Positions 1 through 5,498 are shown, numbered from the stretch's first letter. The stretch: DNA of 10,474 nt from a bacterium (GCA_027310845.1 DAIDAB010000013.1:10085-20558); one strand, 5' to 3'. Numbers and translations are program-made. Notes: a model not told the origin generated them from the letters alone.

Positions 1-1
1 C

Positions 2-1015
2 TGTGAATGCGTGTACCTCTTTGGAAGCAGGGGAGAGGCAACGGCTCAAGGGGAGAGTGACTACGATCTCTTGGTCATCGCGAGTCTACCTTCTCTTTTA
101 GCTTCCATTCGGAAAATCACATCGCTTCGCAGTGCCCTCTACGATGCTTCTCCGGTGCCGGTGGATTTGGTATTCATGACTCCTCAATCGGTCTTCAGAT
201 CCCGAAGCTCTCTCTTCCTCATGGTATGGGATAGGAGTGCAAAGCTCATCTATGGGAGAAGGGACATCTTCAGAGACCTCAGTGTCGGCTCATTTGCTCC
301 AGATGAAACATCTGTGTTCTACAAATCGTGCCAAGAAGCAATGTATCTTGTCCGGTACATTAATGTCGATAAAGGCCAGAGAATCTCGATCGATCAAAGA
401 GCATTGAATAAAATGAGGTCAATGCTCCTTGCAGGTGACATATTGGGCGCAGAGTCGTTAAGAGGCCGGACAAAACTGGCTTCGAGCATAGGATTCGAAG
501 CAATGAAGGAGACCTTTGATACTCAGGCTGTATCTAGGCTGTATGCCAATTTCTTGCGGGAAATAAGGGAGCAGTCTAGAAGGCTTGGTAGTTCGGGTCT
601 TTTCCGAACTTTGACATTCTCCCAAGGAAAAGGGCAATATCAGTTCGTGAACGCTCTAATGTACTTCTTCCAGAGCATGGAAGAGGATCCACCAAACGTT
701 GATCTGCTACGAAGGGCTTCTCGGCTGTTGGATGGCGCGTCTGCTTCGAAAAAGGTCCTGCAAGAGCTTAAAGGCGAGGACCCATTCACTCTTTGGTCCC
801 AAGTGAAGTCAAGAATTTTTAGAAATCCATTCTTCGTGACTAGCATCAACGATTATCCGTTCGGACTTGTGGTCGGCAGGGGCGACTACCTATGGTTGGT
901 TGGGAGTAGGATTTCGACCCAGCATGTCAGGAGGAAGTTACTTCGCATAATCCTGGGCTGCTCGTCTATGAGCACAAAGCTTTTCCCTATTGCTCTAAAA
1001 TACGTCATTGTTTGA
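2..1015 (+). CDS. Nucleotidyltransferase-domain protein (MNT/pol beta superfamily), 5' end cut by window
   Basis: The frame is open to the left edge, so the true start probably lies outside the window. A GTG at 11 is the first possible internal start, but it would remove the strand that normally precedes the active site. Counting from that GTG, the nucleotide-binding motif is Gly5-Ser6 followed by Asp17-x-Asp19 (GSRGEATAQGESDYD), which is the G-S-x10-D-x-D signature of the DNA polymerase beta / minimal nucleotidyltransferase superfamily. Asp52 in PVDLVF fits the third metal-binding carboxylate, and LIYGR near residue 80 resembles the end of the domain. About 250 further residues look mainly helical and match nothing I recognise; a HEPN-type helical partner domain is possible but unproven. 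Family members transfer NMP groups to proteins, RNA or antibiotics; the substrate here is unknown. The 3' end overlaps the convergent methyltransferase gene by 11 bases. Confidence 0.8.
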   Translation, partial: CECVYLFGSRGEATAQGESDYDLLVIASLPSLLASIRKITSLRSALYDASPVPVDLVFMTPQSVFRSRSSLFLMVWDRSAKLIYGRRDIFRDLSVGSFAPDETSVFYKSCQEAMYLVRYINVDKGQRISIDQRALNKMRSMLLAGDILGAESLRGRTKLASSIGFEAMKETFDTQAVSRLYANFLREIREQSRRLGSSGLFRTLTFSQGKGQYQFVNALMYFFQSMEEDPPNVDLLRRASRLLDGASASKKVLQELKGEDPFTLWSQVKSRIFRNPFFVTSINDYPFGLVVGRGDYLWLVGSRISTQHVRRKLLRIILGCSSMSTKLFPIALKYVIV

Positions 1016-1694
1016 TAAACGCAACCCAAGTTACCCGACAAAGAATAAGCTGTGTCATTTGAACCTTGTTGGTGACGCGATGGTCGATAACCTCAAAGTT
1101 CTTGCGGATGTAGTTCTCAAATTCTTCAAAGCCCCACTCGCGGCAATGACTAGGATTCGATGGGGGGCCAAGTTGCATGTATTTGCTCATTAGGTCGCGG
1201 TCAGGCGTTGAAATAATGGTGTATTTCGAACTCAATTCTTTGAGACGTCTAACTAACAGATCGGGATCAGGAATGTGTTCAATGACGTCCGCGCAGATGA
1301 TAAGGTCACACTCGGTTTTGTTTTCGATTAGTTCATCGGGGCTCAACCATTTGTGTTCGGGATAGGTTTCCTTGAGCCAACTGAGAGCGGGGTCAACCTC
1401 AACCCCTACAAAATCGTAATTCTTGAAGTATTTCAGTAACTTATAGGCACTTCCGCATCCATAGTCCAACACTGTCTTGAGTTGCATCTTCTCGGCAAAG
1501 TTTAGGGCGTATTCATAGACTTCTTTTTGCCATTCGTCTTTATAGCTGATATCATTATGATGTAAGGGATTCTTACGGTGAAAATAAGCTGGCTTGATTT
1601 CATAATGCCGAGAGAAGTAAAAAAGGGAGACGAGTTTCTTTAGATAATACCGTGTGTTTGTAAAAAAGAGGCGTAGGTATGGCCTGAAACTCAT
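1005..1694 (-). CDS. Class I SAM-dependent methyltransferase
   Basis: Rossmann-fold methyltransferase of the Methyltransf_11/23 type. From the ATG at 1694 (229 residues), motif I is TVLDYGCGSA near residues 74-83. The acidic end of strand 2 is GVEVDPA near 97-103, and the motif IV region is IICADVIEHIPDPD near 132-145. The segment CREWGFEEFENYIRKNFEV matches the usual xREWxxEELxxxxxxxGF element of small-molecule, lipid or sugar methyltransferases. The acceptor cannot be read from the sequence. The frame continues upstream to an ATG at 1853. That longer form adds 53 residues of non-conserved-looking sequence, but a TATA-like box at 1879-1887 sits at leaderless distance from 1853. The shorter form has a weaker AT-rich box (CTTAATT, 1727-1733). 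I prefer 1694 because the added residues look unstructured. The 3' end overlaps the convergent nucleotidyltransferase gene by 11 bases. Confidence 0.85.
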   Translation of the reverse strand: MSFRPYLRLFFTNTRYYLKKLVSLFYFSRHYEIKPAYFHRKNPLHHNDISYKDEWQKEVYEYALNFAEKMQLKTVLDYGCGSAYKLLKYFKNYDFVGVEVDPALSWLKETYPEHKWLSPDELIENKTECDLIICADVIEHIPDPDLLVRRLKELSSKYTIISTPDRDLMSKYMQLGPPSNPSHCREWGFEEFENYIRKNFEVIDHRVTNKVQMTQLILCRVTWVAFIKQ

Positions 1695-1878
1695 AGGCGA
1701 GCCCTTTACTACCTTTGGTCTTAGACAATTAAGGCTACCTTCAATGTTCTCTGATTTCTGTTGATTCAATATTCGAGCGTTCAAATTTCCTGATGTACCT
1801 AAGCAAACAACGAATGAATGTGTGTTCGAAGATCTAGCCCGAGCACGTTCCAAAATCGAGTGATAGTAATTGACTTGT

Positions 1879-1887
1879 CTTTAAGTT
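1879..1887 (-). promoter_or_regulatory. TATA-like box upstream of the methyltransferase frame
   Basis: On the minus strand the sequence reads AACTTAAAG. Its centre is about 30 bases before the ATG at 1853, so a transcript starting about 26 bases downstream would be almost leaderless for the long form, or have a leader of about 160 bases for the ATG at 1694. Confidence 0.35.
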
Positions 1888-1912
1888 ACTTTCTCTGACA
1901 GCTGGCAGTGTC

Positions 1913-2071
1913 TCAGTTTTGCTTACTATGCTCCCGCTGAGGCCTCTGCTTTGTTCTCTTTACCAGCGGCCGGAGGCTCTGGCTCAAGAGGAACATCAGA
2001 CTGAGGTAGATTATGATGCCGATAATGGCGCCGATGAGTAGCGCTCCTCCGATCGCTCTGTCGCGGGCCAA
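1913..2071 (-). CDS. Small single-pass membrane protein, 52 residues
   Basis: A short frame starts at a TTG and ends at TGA (1913-1915). It reads MARDRAIGGALLIGAIIG and onwards: a short charged N terminus, one clear hydrophobic helix (about residues 7-32, Gly/Ile/Leu rich), then a strongly basic tail rich in Arg, Lys and Gln. An in-frame TAA lies two codons upstream, so TTG is the only sensible start. A good TATA-like box (TTAAATAA, 2103-2110 on this strand) is placed to start transcription about 9 bases before the TTG, which supports expression. The basic tail suggests a cytoplasmic C terminus. Small proteins beginning MARDRAIGG-like and continuing into one or two helices occur in archaea as far as I recall, but no function is known to me. 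It lies between the methyltransferase gene and another small membrane-protein gene on the same strand. Confidence 0.65.
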   Translation of the reverse strand: MARDRAIGGALLIGAIIGIIIYLSLMFLLSQSLRPLVKRTKQRPQREHSKQN

Positions 2072-2102
2072 GTCTTGTTATGAATTCCGCTCCTGTCGTT
2101 AG

Positions 2103-2110
2103 TTATTTAA
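2103..2110 (-). promoter_or_regulatory. Archaeal TATA box for the 52-residue membrane protein
   Basis: TTAAATAA on the minus strand, centred about 35 bases upstream of the TTG at 2071. This predicts a start site near 2080 and a leader of about 9 bases. Confidence 0.55.
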
Positions 2111-2196
2111 CAATTAGGCATCTGCGAATGAAACGAAATGTGAAATTGCAAATCAAAAGAGTGGGACGAAGTGTTAATCAAAAAAGGGATGCGCTT

Positions 2197-2451
2197 CTAT
2201 TTGGCGTACTGCGCGGCGCTGTACGACTCTCTCCATTCGAACCTTCTTCGATTTGCCGAGGCGTTCTTGTAGAGAAAATAACCAAGGAAGATCAAAAGTA
2301 CGCCGATCCCAGCTAGACTAAGTGTTAGCTGAATTGCAGAATGAAGAGTCTGGGCGAGAGCTCCCAATAACACGAGGAGAGTGCCCCCGATGAGGCATAT
2401 CTTTGCTGCAAGGAAGAGCCTTGAGGAACTCAAGGACTCCAATATTCGCAA
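2197..2451 (-). CDS. Small two-helix membrane protein, up to 84 residues
   Basis: The translation has two well-separated hydrophobic segments, about residues 12-35 (Leu/Ile/Gly rich, one Cys) and 40-62, followed by a basic, aromatic cytoplasmic-type tail (NRRRFEWRESYSAAQYAK). No domain family is recognised. The first in-frame start is a TTG at 2451, preceded two codons earlier by TGA; a second TTG lies at 2442. The minus-strand box GGTTTATCC (2464-2472) is centred 26 bases before 2442, so a leaderless transcript would favour the shorter 81-residue form. The gene is followed on the same strand by the 52-residue membrane protein after a 125-base spacer that holds that gene's own promoter, so the two are probably separate transcription units. 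Confidence 0.65.
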   Translation of the reverse strand: MRILESLSSSRLFLAAKICLIGGTLLVLLGALAQTLHSAIQLTLSLAGIGVLLIFLGYFLYKNASANRRRFEWRESYSAAQYAK

Positions 2452-2649
2452 GGTGAGTCAGCAGGATAAACCGCTGTGCTTGCTTTTGAGTGCAAGGGAT
2501 TGCGAGTCTGGATTGATGCTTCTGAGCCAGAATGCTAGTGACCGACCCTAGACCAACCATAAGACAGATGGTCCATCAACAATGCAGGGAATCTATGCAA
2601 TTAGGGAGCCCTGGGTTATCAGTTGCGCGCGGGAAAACCCATGAGTTCA

Positions 2650-2789
2650 GAGCCTGTGTGAAAAGTCCCCACGGGATTCCCAGAAATGCAATATTGTCGT
2701 CGACAACTACATGATTCATGCTCAGTTAGCGTACTCCGTACATCAATCGGCGCTGTACCTAACTCCAGTCCGAGTTTTGACACAGGCTC
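2650..2789. mobile_element. MITE-like non-coding element with terminal inverted repeats
   Basis: The left end reads GAGCCTGTGTGAAAAGTC and the right end, read on the minus strand, GAGCCTGTGTCAAAACTC. These are inverted repeats with 10 of 10 outer positions and 16 of 18 overall identical. The element is flanked on both sides by the same four bases, TTCA (2646-2649 and 2790-2793), as expected for a target-site duplication. The interior, about 100 bases, has no convincing coding frame. It carries a near-perfect palindrome TTGTCG-T-CGACAA (2694-2706). Ends beginning GAG with short duplications are typical of DDE insertion sequences such as the IS5 superfamily. I infer a non-autonomous derivative mobilised in trans; the parent transposase is not in the window. 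Confidence 0.65.
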
Positions 2790-2834
2790 TTCATTAGTAG
2801 GAGGACGTCACCAGATTTGAGAATTGTACTACGG

Positions 2835-2841
2835 GTTTATC
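2835..2841 (+). promoter_or_regulatory. TATA-like box of the Nudix-fold gene
   Basis: GTTTATC lies about 26 bases before a predicted start near 2863. This places the GTG at 2865 at the transcript start and the ATG at 2880 about 15 bases in. Confidence 0.45.
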
Positions 2842-2879
2842 TGATTGACTCATCATAAGTTTGAGTGGTGTTTCATTCC

Positions 2880-3494
2880 ATGGCTTCAGGGAAGAGAAGG
2901 GAAGAGAAGAGTCTAGGGTCGAAAAGGACAAAGAATCGCAGGTCATCAGAGACGGCAAAGCTTGCAAGTACGCATGGTGCATGGCTTTCTCGAAAGCAAA
3001 CACAGAAAAGGCCTGTGACAGAAGAGCCAAGTGCAAGAGTTGTTCCAAATCTCATGAGCACCGCAAAGATGGCGAGACTGACCCCTCAACCTCAGGGGCA
3101 GCAGTCCGAAGAAATGATGCACATTTCATCGTTTGCAATAACAAAGAGGGGGAAGGATTTGCTCCTAGTAAAGAGGATCCGACCAGAATTCACCGCGGGC
3201 AAGTGGACATTTCCCGCCTCCCTTATCAACTTTGGAGAACACCCAGAGTCCGCGATAAAGCGCATAGTTAAAGAGCAGCTCGGAGCAGAGCCAAAAAATG
3301 TGAAACTGCTTGATATCCAGTCCTACGGGGACAAGCACTGGGATCTTTGCTTTATCTACGAGGTTTCAATAGATAGCGTCGGAAAAGTATCGCAAGACAT
3401 CGAGAAAGCGGAGTATTTCGAGCGTGGGAAATTACCACCGGAATTTCGTTCTGACCATGCAGAAGTTCTCGAGAGCCTGGGGTCCAAAGTTTAG
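2880..3494 (+). CDS. Nudix-fold protein with degenerate Nudix box and basic N-terminal tail
   Basis: From the ATG at 2880 this is 204 residues. The first 75-80 residues are rich in Lys, Arg, Ser and Gln and look disordered. A Nudix domain starts near MMHISSFAITKRGKDLLLVK, and the box region is PASLINFGEHPESAIKRIVK, continuing EQLGAE (about residues 112-137). Aligned to GX5EX7REUXEEXGU, the first Gly is Ser, Glu of RE is Ile, and the second Glu of EE is Gln; the GE, the Arg, one Glu and the late Gly remain. Nudix hydrolases need those acidic residues to bind metal and activate water, so ordinary pyrophosphohydrolase activity is doubtful. A ligand-binding or regulatory role is an inference. Other starts are GTG at 2865 or 2868 and internal ATGs at 3054, 3069 and 3114, the last giving just the domain. 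The basic tail may bind nucleic acid. Confidence 0.8.
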   Translation: MASGKRREEKSLGSKRTKNRRSSETAKLASTHGAWLSRKQTQKRPVTEEPSARVVPNLMSTAKMARLTPQPQGQQSEEMMHISSFAITKRGKDLLLVKRIRPEFTAGKWTFPASLINFGEHPESAIKRIVKEQLGAEPKNVKLLDIQSYGDKHWDLCFIYEVSIDSVGKVSQDIEKAEYFERGKLPPEFRSDHAEVLESLGSKV

Positions 3495-3556
3495 GGCCAT
3501 CGCGCATACGTTAGAACTCCTCCGCTGCAAGATGCGCACTCTCAAAGATGGTGAGG

Positions 3557-3589
3557 AGGGGCTAGGTCAGAGGGTCTACCCTAGCCCTT
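3557..3589 (+). terminator. Hairpin downstream of the Nudix-fold gene
   Basis: AGGGGCTAGG (3557-3566) pairs with CCTAGCCCTT (3580-3589) over 10 positions with one G-T pair and a 13-base loop. It begins 62 bases after the stop codon. There is no adjacent T tract; the nearest is the seven-T run at 3642-3648. It could be a terminator, an mRNA 3' stabilising stem, or a protein-binding dyad. Confidence 0.4.
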
Positions 3590-3641
3590 GAATCTGGTCG
3601 CTGCCTGGACATCATCGACTAACTATCTAATTCTGGCCTTA

Positions 3642-3648
3642 TTTTTTT
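3642..3648 (+). terminator. Poly-T tract, probable archaeal termination signal
   Basis: Seven consecutive T residues follow CTTA about 150 bases after the Nudix-fold stop codon. Archaeal RNA polymerase terminates at such T runs even without a stem. Confidence 0.4.
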
Positions 3649-3665
3649 CACGCAGGTAATTTGTT

Positions 3666-3927
3666 CTAGCATTCGATGGCTTTGGCAATCTACAGAGCCT
3701 TGATTGCAGTTTCCAGACCTTCATTATCATCTGTTTTGAGCAAATCATTTGCTTTCTTCTTCGAAGCTTGTTCGAGTTTGGAAAGTTTCGTTGAGGACTC
3801 AAGTGATGAATTTTGAGTTCATCGCAGTGATTTTAGAATTCAGAATGGATATATCCAGATGCTGCCTTTCTTCAAGTGAACTTTATGCAGGCCCAACCAA
3901 GTTGCGCCTCAGTTCCCCTGACCCCTT
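3666..3927 (-). pseudogene. Decayed gene for a helical, charged protein
   Basis: No intact frame is present, yet on the minus strand two adjoining frames give protein-like sequence. Frame one (3927 to 3802) yields LEERQHLDISILNSKITA and is interrupted by TAA at 3883-3885 and TGA at 3799-3801. Frame two (3818 to 3693) yields KLEQASKKKANDLLKTDD and ends in TAG at 3690-3692, after which the same frame continues briefly to TAG at 3666-3668. Joined by a shift near 3802-3818, they make one amphipathic, coiled-coil-like stretch with heptad-like Leu/Ile spacing. No start codon or promoter is evident. I infer a pseudogene or the C-terminal relic of a helical protein; the family is not recognised. Chance similarity to coding sequence is the alternative. 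Confidence 0.4.
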
Positions 3928-4017
3928 CTACTAACGACGATTCTTGTTGCTGCTGCGACTAGTGTAAAAGATGGGAGGTGGAATTTAGACACAAATCTAG
4001 CAATTCCTCACGGTAGT

Positions 4018-4057
4018 CTGGCTGGAAAAAAGAGAGCCAGCCAGTCAGAATTTTTTT
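4018..4057 (+). terminator. Intrinsic-type terminator: hairpin plus seven T
   Basis: CTGGCTGG (4018-4025) pairs perfectly with CCAGCCAG (4037-4044) across an 11-base loop. Six bases later comes a run of seven T (4051-4057). The arrangement works only for rightward transcription. No intact rightward gene lies directly upstream, so it either ends a long 3' region of the Nudix-fold transcript or an unannotated RNA, and it insulates the promoter at 4155-4170. Confidence 0.6.
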
Positions 4058-4154
4058 CACTCTCCAGCGACACACTACGATTAGAAGTGGTCCTAATGGA
4101 AAAACCCTTTTTGCACTTTCGCTAGGCAAGAGCCGAAGACGGGTACAGACTAAT

Positions 4155-4170
4155 CGGAACTTTATAATAT
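4155..4170 (+). promoter_or_regulatory. Strong archaeal promoter (BRE + TATA)
   Basis: CGGAAC followed by TTTATAATAT (TATA 4161-4170) is the clearest BRE/TATA arrangement in the window. It predicts transcription starting near 4191, three bases before the ATG at 4194, so the message would be effectively leaderless. Confidence 0.65.
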
Positions 4171-4193
4171 TAGTTACAAGTCGAAAACATCAG

Positions 4194-4313
4194 ATGATAA
4201 GCAAGAAGCGTTCTGATTTCTTCTACACTTTGACTGATGATGAAAGGAAAGCACTTGCTTCCATTGAAAGGGTGGAACAAGAGCTTGCCCTAAAGACTAT
4301 TTCACCATCTTGA
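4194..4313 (+). CDS. Promoter-linked small ORF, 39 residues
   Basis: An ATG frame ending in TGA gives 39 residues, starting MISKKRSDFFYTLTDDERKA, with an acidic-basic helical middle (a segment like SIERVEQELALK) and no cysteine or membrane segment. It sits exactly at leaderless distance from the best promoter in the window and just after a strong terminator, so it is likely transcribed from its own start. It could be a genuine small protein. It could also be the first surviving exon-like block of a larger decayed gene, because the same frame downstream contains further peptide-like fragments separated by stops up to about 4463 (see the relic at 4404-4608). No family is recognised. Confidence 0.5.
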   Translation: MISKKRSDFFYTLTDDERKALASIERVEQELALKTISPS

Positions 4314-4388
4314 TCAGATATTGCTCTTGCCACCCCTTGATTCCTTAGGCACGACCACTCTCTTAGAGCGAACTTCCTAAAGATGCTG

Positions 4389-4405
4389 GCTAGCTAATAG
4401 CTAGC
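4389..4405. repeat. 17-bp palindrome GCTAGCTA-A-TAGCTAGC
   Basis: Eight-base arms are perfectly complementary around a single central A. The site lies between the small ORF (ends 4313) and the surface-protein gene (4605). A symmetric, CTAG-rich site of this form could be an operator for a dimeric regulator. As RNA it would form only a 6-7 bp stem. Confidence 0.5.
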
Positions 4406-4608
4406 GGAGAGAGAAAAAGTAACCAAGGCGGAGTGCGTTGTTGTGAATGAAAAAGATCTTCCTTAGGCTGCAAGTAAAATAGGCTAGTTTCACTTTGGAT
4501 GTTTCGGACGACGTATCAAATGAAATAGCATGGCTAAAACCTCTCAATAAGAGACTGGGCAAGAGCTTTATCACTATGAAGCAAAGTACTGACTTGACAG
4601 AAAAGTGA
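4404..4608 (+). pseudogene. Gene relic directly upstream of, and overlapping, the surface-protein start
   Basis: Two consecutive frames give protein-like translations. The first (4404-4463) reads EREKVTKAECVVVNEKDLP and ends at TAG 4464-4466. The second (4483-4608) includes LDVSDDVSNEIAWLKPLN and ends in a TGA at 4606-4608. The shift lies between about 4463 and 4483, and both frames lack a convincing ATG; a TTG at 4495 would give a 37-residue product. The final TGA overlaps the GTG at 4605 (GTGA), an arrangement often seen with translational coupling, so the second part might still be translated. The family is not recognised. The alternative is chance open frames. Confidence 0.35.
4566..4573 (+). 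promoter_or_regulatory. TATA-like box before the surface-protein gene
   Basis: CTTTATCA is centred near 4569 and predicts a start near 4595, ten bases before the GTG at 4605 and about 30 before the ATG at 4626. Confidence 0.4.
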
Positions 4609-5183
4609 AGCGCCGTTCGGAGAGAATGAACCAAGGCATGAGCGGTATGATACCAGTGGCTATCATAATCGTGGCAATTGTAGCCATCGCCGGTTACATT
4701 GCTCTGGCGCCCGGTCCTACCACAACAGGCAACACAAAGAGCCTCACTTCTACCACAACTCTCGCCTGTTCTTTTGATCAATGCTCCACATCTTCAGCAG
4801 CGACGACAATTTTCGCTTGTACAAACTCGCCATGTGTTCAGGGCAATGTAAACGTGGGCCCGCTCTGCCCCGCAGAATATGCAACTACCACAGTGACCTC
4901 TGGGACGGCCACGACGACCTACGGCTGCGGGACCAATACAGCGATCTCAGTGAACTATGCCCAGTATTATCTTCTTTTCAGCCCAGCGAATGCTGGAACT
5001 ACGGAATCTGCATATCTCAATTCCACGGGCTATTTTGCTCTCAATCTTCCAGCTGGAATGTACAAGGTAACAATGCCAAACTGTCCCTGGGCAGGATGCA
5101 GCGATACCTTTCCAAAGAACGTGACTGTTCTATCAAATCAGGTAACCAATCTAAACATCACAATCGATACGGGAATCAGATAG
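4605..5183 (+). CDS. Membrane-anchored Cys/Thr-rich surface protein with a beta-sandwich-like C terminus
   Basis: From GTG 4605 this is 192 residues. A basic start (MKRRSER) leads into a single hydrophobic segment, SGMIPVAIIIVAIVAIAG (about residues 13-30). The rest should be outside the cell: a Thr/Ser-rich linker, two similar Cys pairs (LACSFDQCS and FACTNSPCV), GNVNVGPLCPAE near residues 80-91, and a segment YFALNLPAGMYKVTMPNC that fits a carboxypeptidase-regulatory or Cna-B-type beta-sandwich. There are eight cysteines (55, 60, 72, 77, 88, 108, 160, 165) and three sequons (Asn139, 172, 184), consistent with disulfides and glycosylation. An ATG at 4626 with GGAG a few bases before it is an alternative start, though it would drop the positive charges before the membrane helix. 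The N terminus also resembles archaeal pilin-like proteins. Function unknown. Confidence 0.75.
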   Translation: MKRRSERMNQGMSGMIPVAIIIVAIVAIAGYIALAPGPTTTGNTKSLTSTTTLACSFDQCSTSSAATTIFACTNSPCVQGNVNVGPLCPAEYATTTVTSGTATTTYGCGTNTAISVNYAQYYLLFSPANAGTTESAYLNSTGYFALNLPAGMYKVTMPNCPWAGCSDTFPKNVTVLSNQVTNLNITIDTGIR

Positions 5184-5192
5184 CAACTGACT

Positions 5193-5207
5193 CCTAAAGT
5201 CTTTAGG
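5193..5207. repeat. 15-bp dyad CCTAAAG-T-CTTTAGG after the surface-protein gene
   Basis: Seven-base arms are perfectly complementary around one T, nine bases past the stop codon at 5181-5183. No T tract follows, so a classic terminator is unlikely; a mRNA end stem or regulator site is possible. A related half-site, CCTAAAGG, occurs at 5353-5360. Confidence 0.4.
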
Positions 5208-5237
5208 CCGCACGGGGTATTGCCCAATCTCTGCTCT

Positions 5238-5495
5238 TTAATCTGGATGAGTACATTCTCGCTGATCTTCGACAATTAAATCATCCATACCAATTCTGAT
5301 TTGCTTTCCCGTCTTGTTATTGTGCTTGGCGAAAGGGAAGGAATTTACGAGTCCTAAAGGCGATAGTTAAGAAGAGACCGCCTTGATGAGATAATCAGAC
5401 CTTGGCTCAGGCATACATTGCGGGCAGCATAATCTATGGATATCGTCAAAACAGTGCCCCTCAGGCAGAGAAACCCTTGAGCGAGCTTTCCTTAA
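5238..5495 (-). pseudogene. Possible decayed small Cys-containing gene
   Basis: On the minus strand one frame runs from 5495 to a TAA at 5238-5240 with a single internal TAA at 5367-5369. Both halves are protein-like: the first contains CPQCMPEPRSDYLIKAV and the second KTGKQIRIGMDDLIVEDQ. The CxxC could be half of a zinc-binding site. No ATG, GTG or TTG start is suitably placed near 5495. The upstream end meets the AT-rich TTAATTA, which is the same in both directions. I read it as a gene inactivated by a nonsense change, with low confidence. The rest of the 5184-5539 gap shows only the dyad at 5193-5207 and the promoter of the next gene. Confidence 0.3.
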
Positions 5496-5498
5496 TTA
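5492..5498 (+). promoter_or_regulatory. TATA-like box of the zinc-ribbon/YkgJ operon
   Basis: TTAATTA predicts a start near 5519-5521. An ATG lies exactly there (5519) and opens a six-codon leader frame (Met-Thr-Arg-Arg-Lys-Ala) that ends in TAA at 5537-5539, directly abutting the ATG of the zinc-ribbon gene. GAAGG (5526-5530) could also serve as a weak ribosome site for that ATG. Confidence 0.4.

Noticed and set aside
1005..1015. 11-base tail-to-tail overlap of two genes
   Set aside because: Short convergent overlaps are common in compact archaeal genomes; noted in the gene entries but not unusual.
2213..2223. 11-mer CGGCGCTGTAC repeated at 2749-2759
   Set aside because: Several such 11-base matches are expected by chance in 10 kb, and the surrounding sequence does not align.
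2318..2560. 80-codon minus-strand ATG frame overlapping the two-helix membrane protein
   Set aside because: Its second half is an out-of-frame reading of the hydrophobic gene, and its first half shows no conserved-looking features; the hydrophobic frame with its own TATA box is preferred.
2861..3271. 136-codon frame overlapping the Nudix-fold gene in another frame
   Set aside because: It lacks domain features and ends within the Nudix domain, which is clearly coded in the other frame.
4401..4781. 126-codon minus-strand frame
   Set aside because: It runs antisense to the start of the surface-protein gene and the upstream relic, and shows no recognisable motifs.
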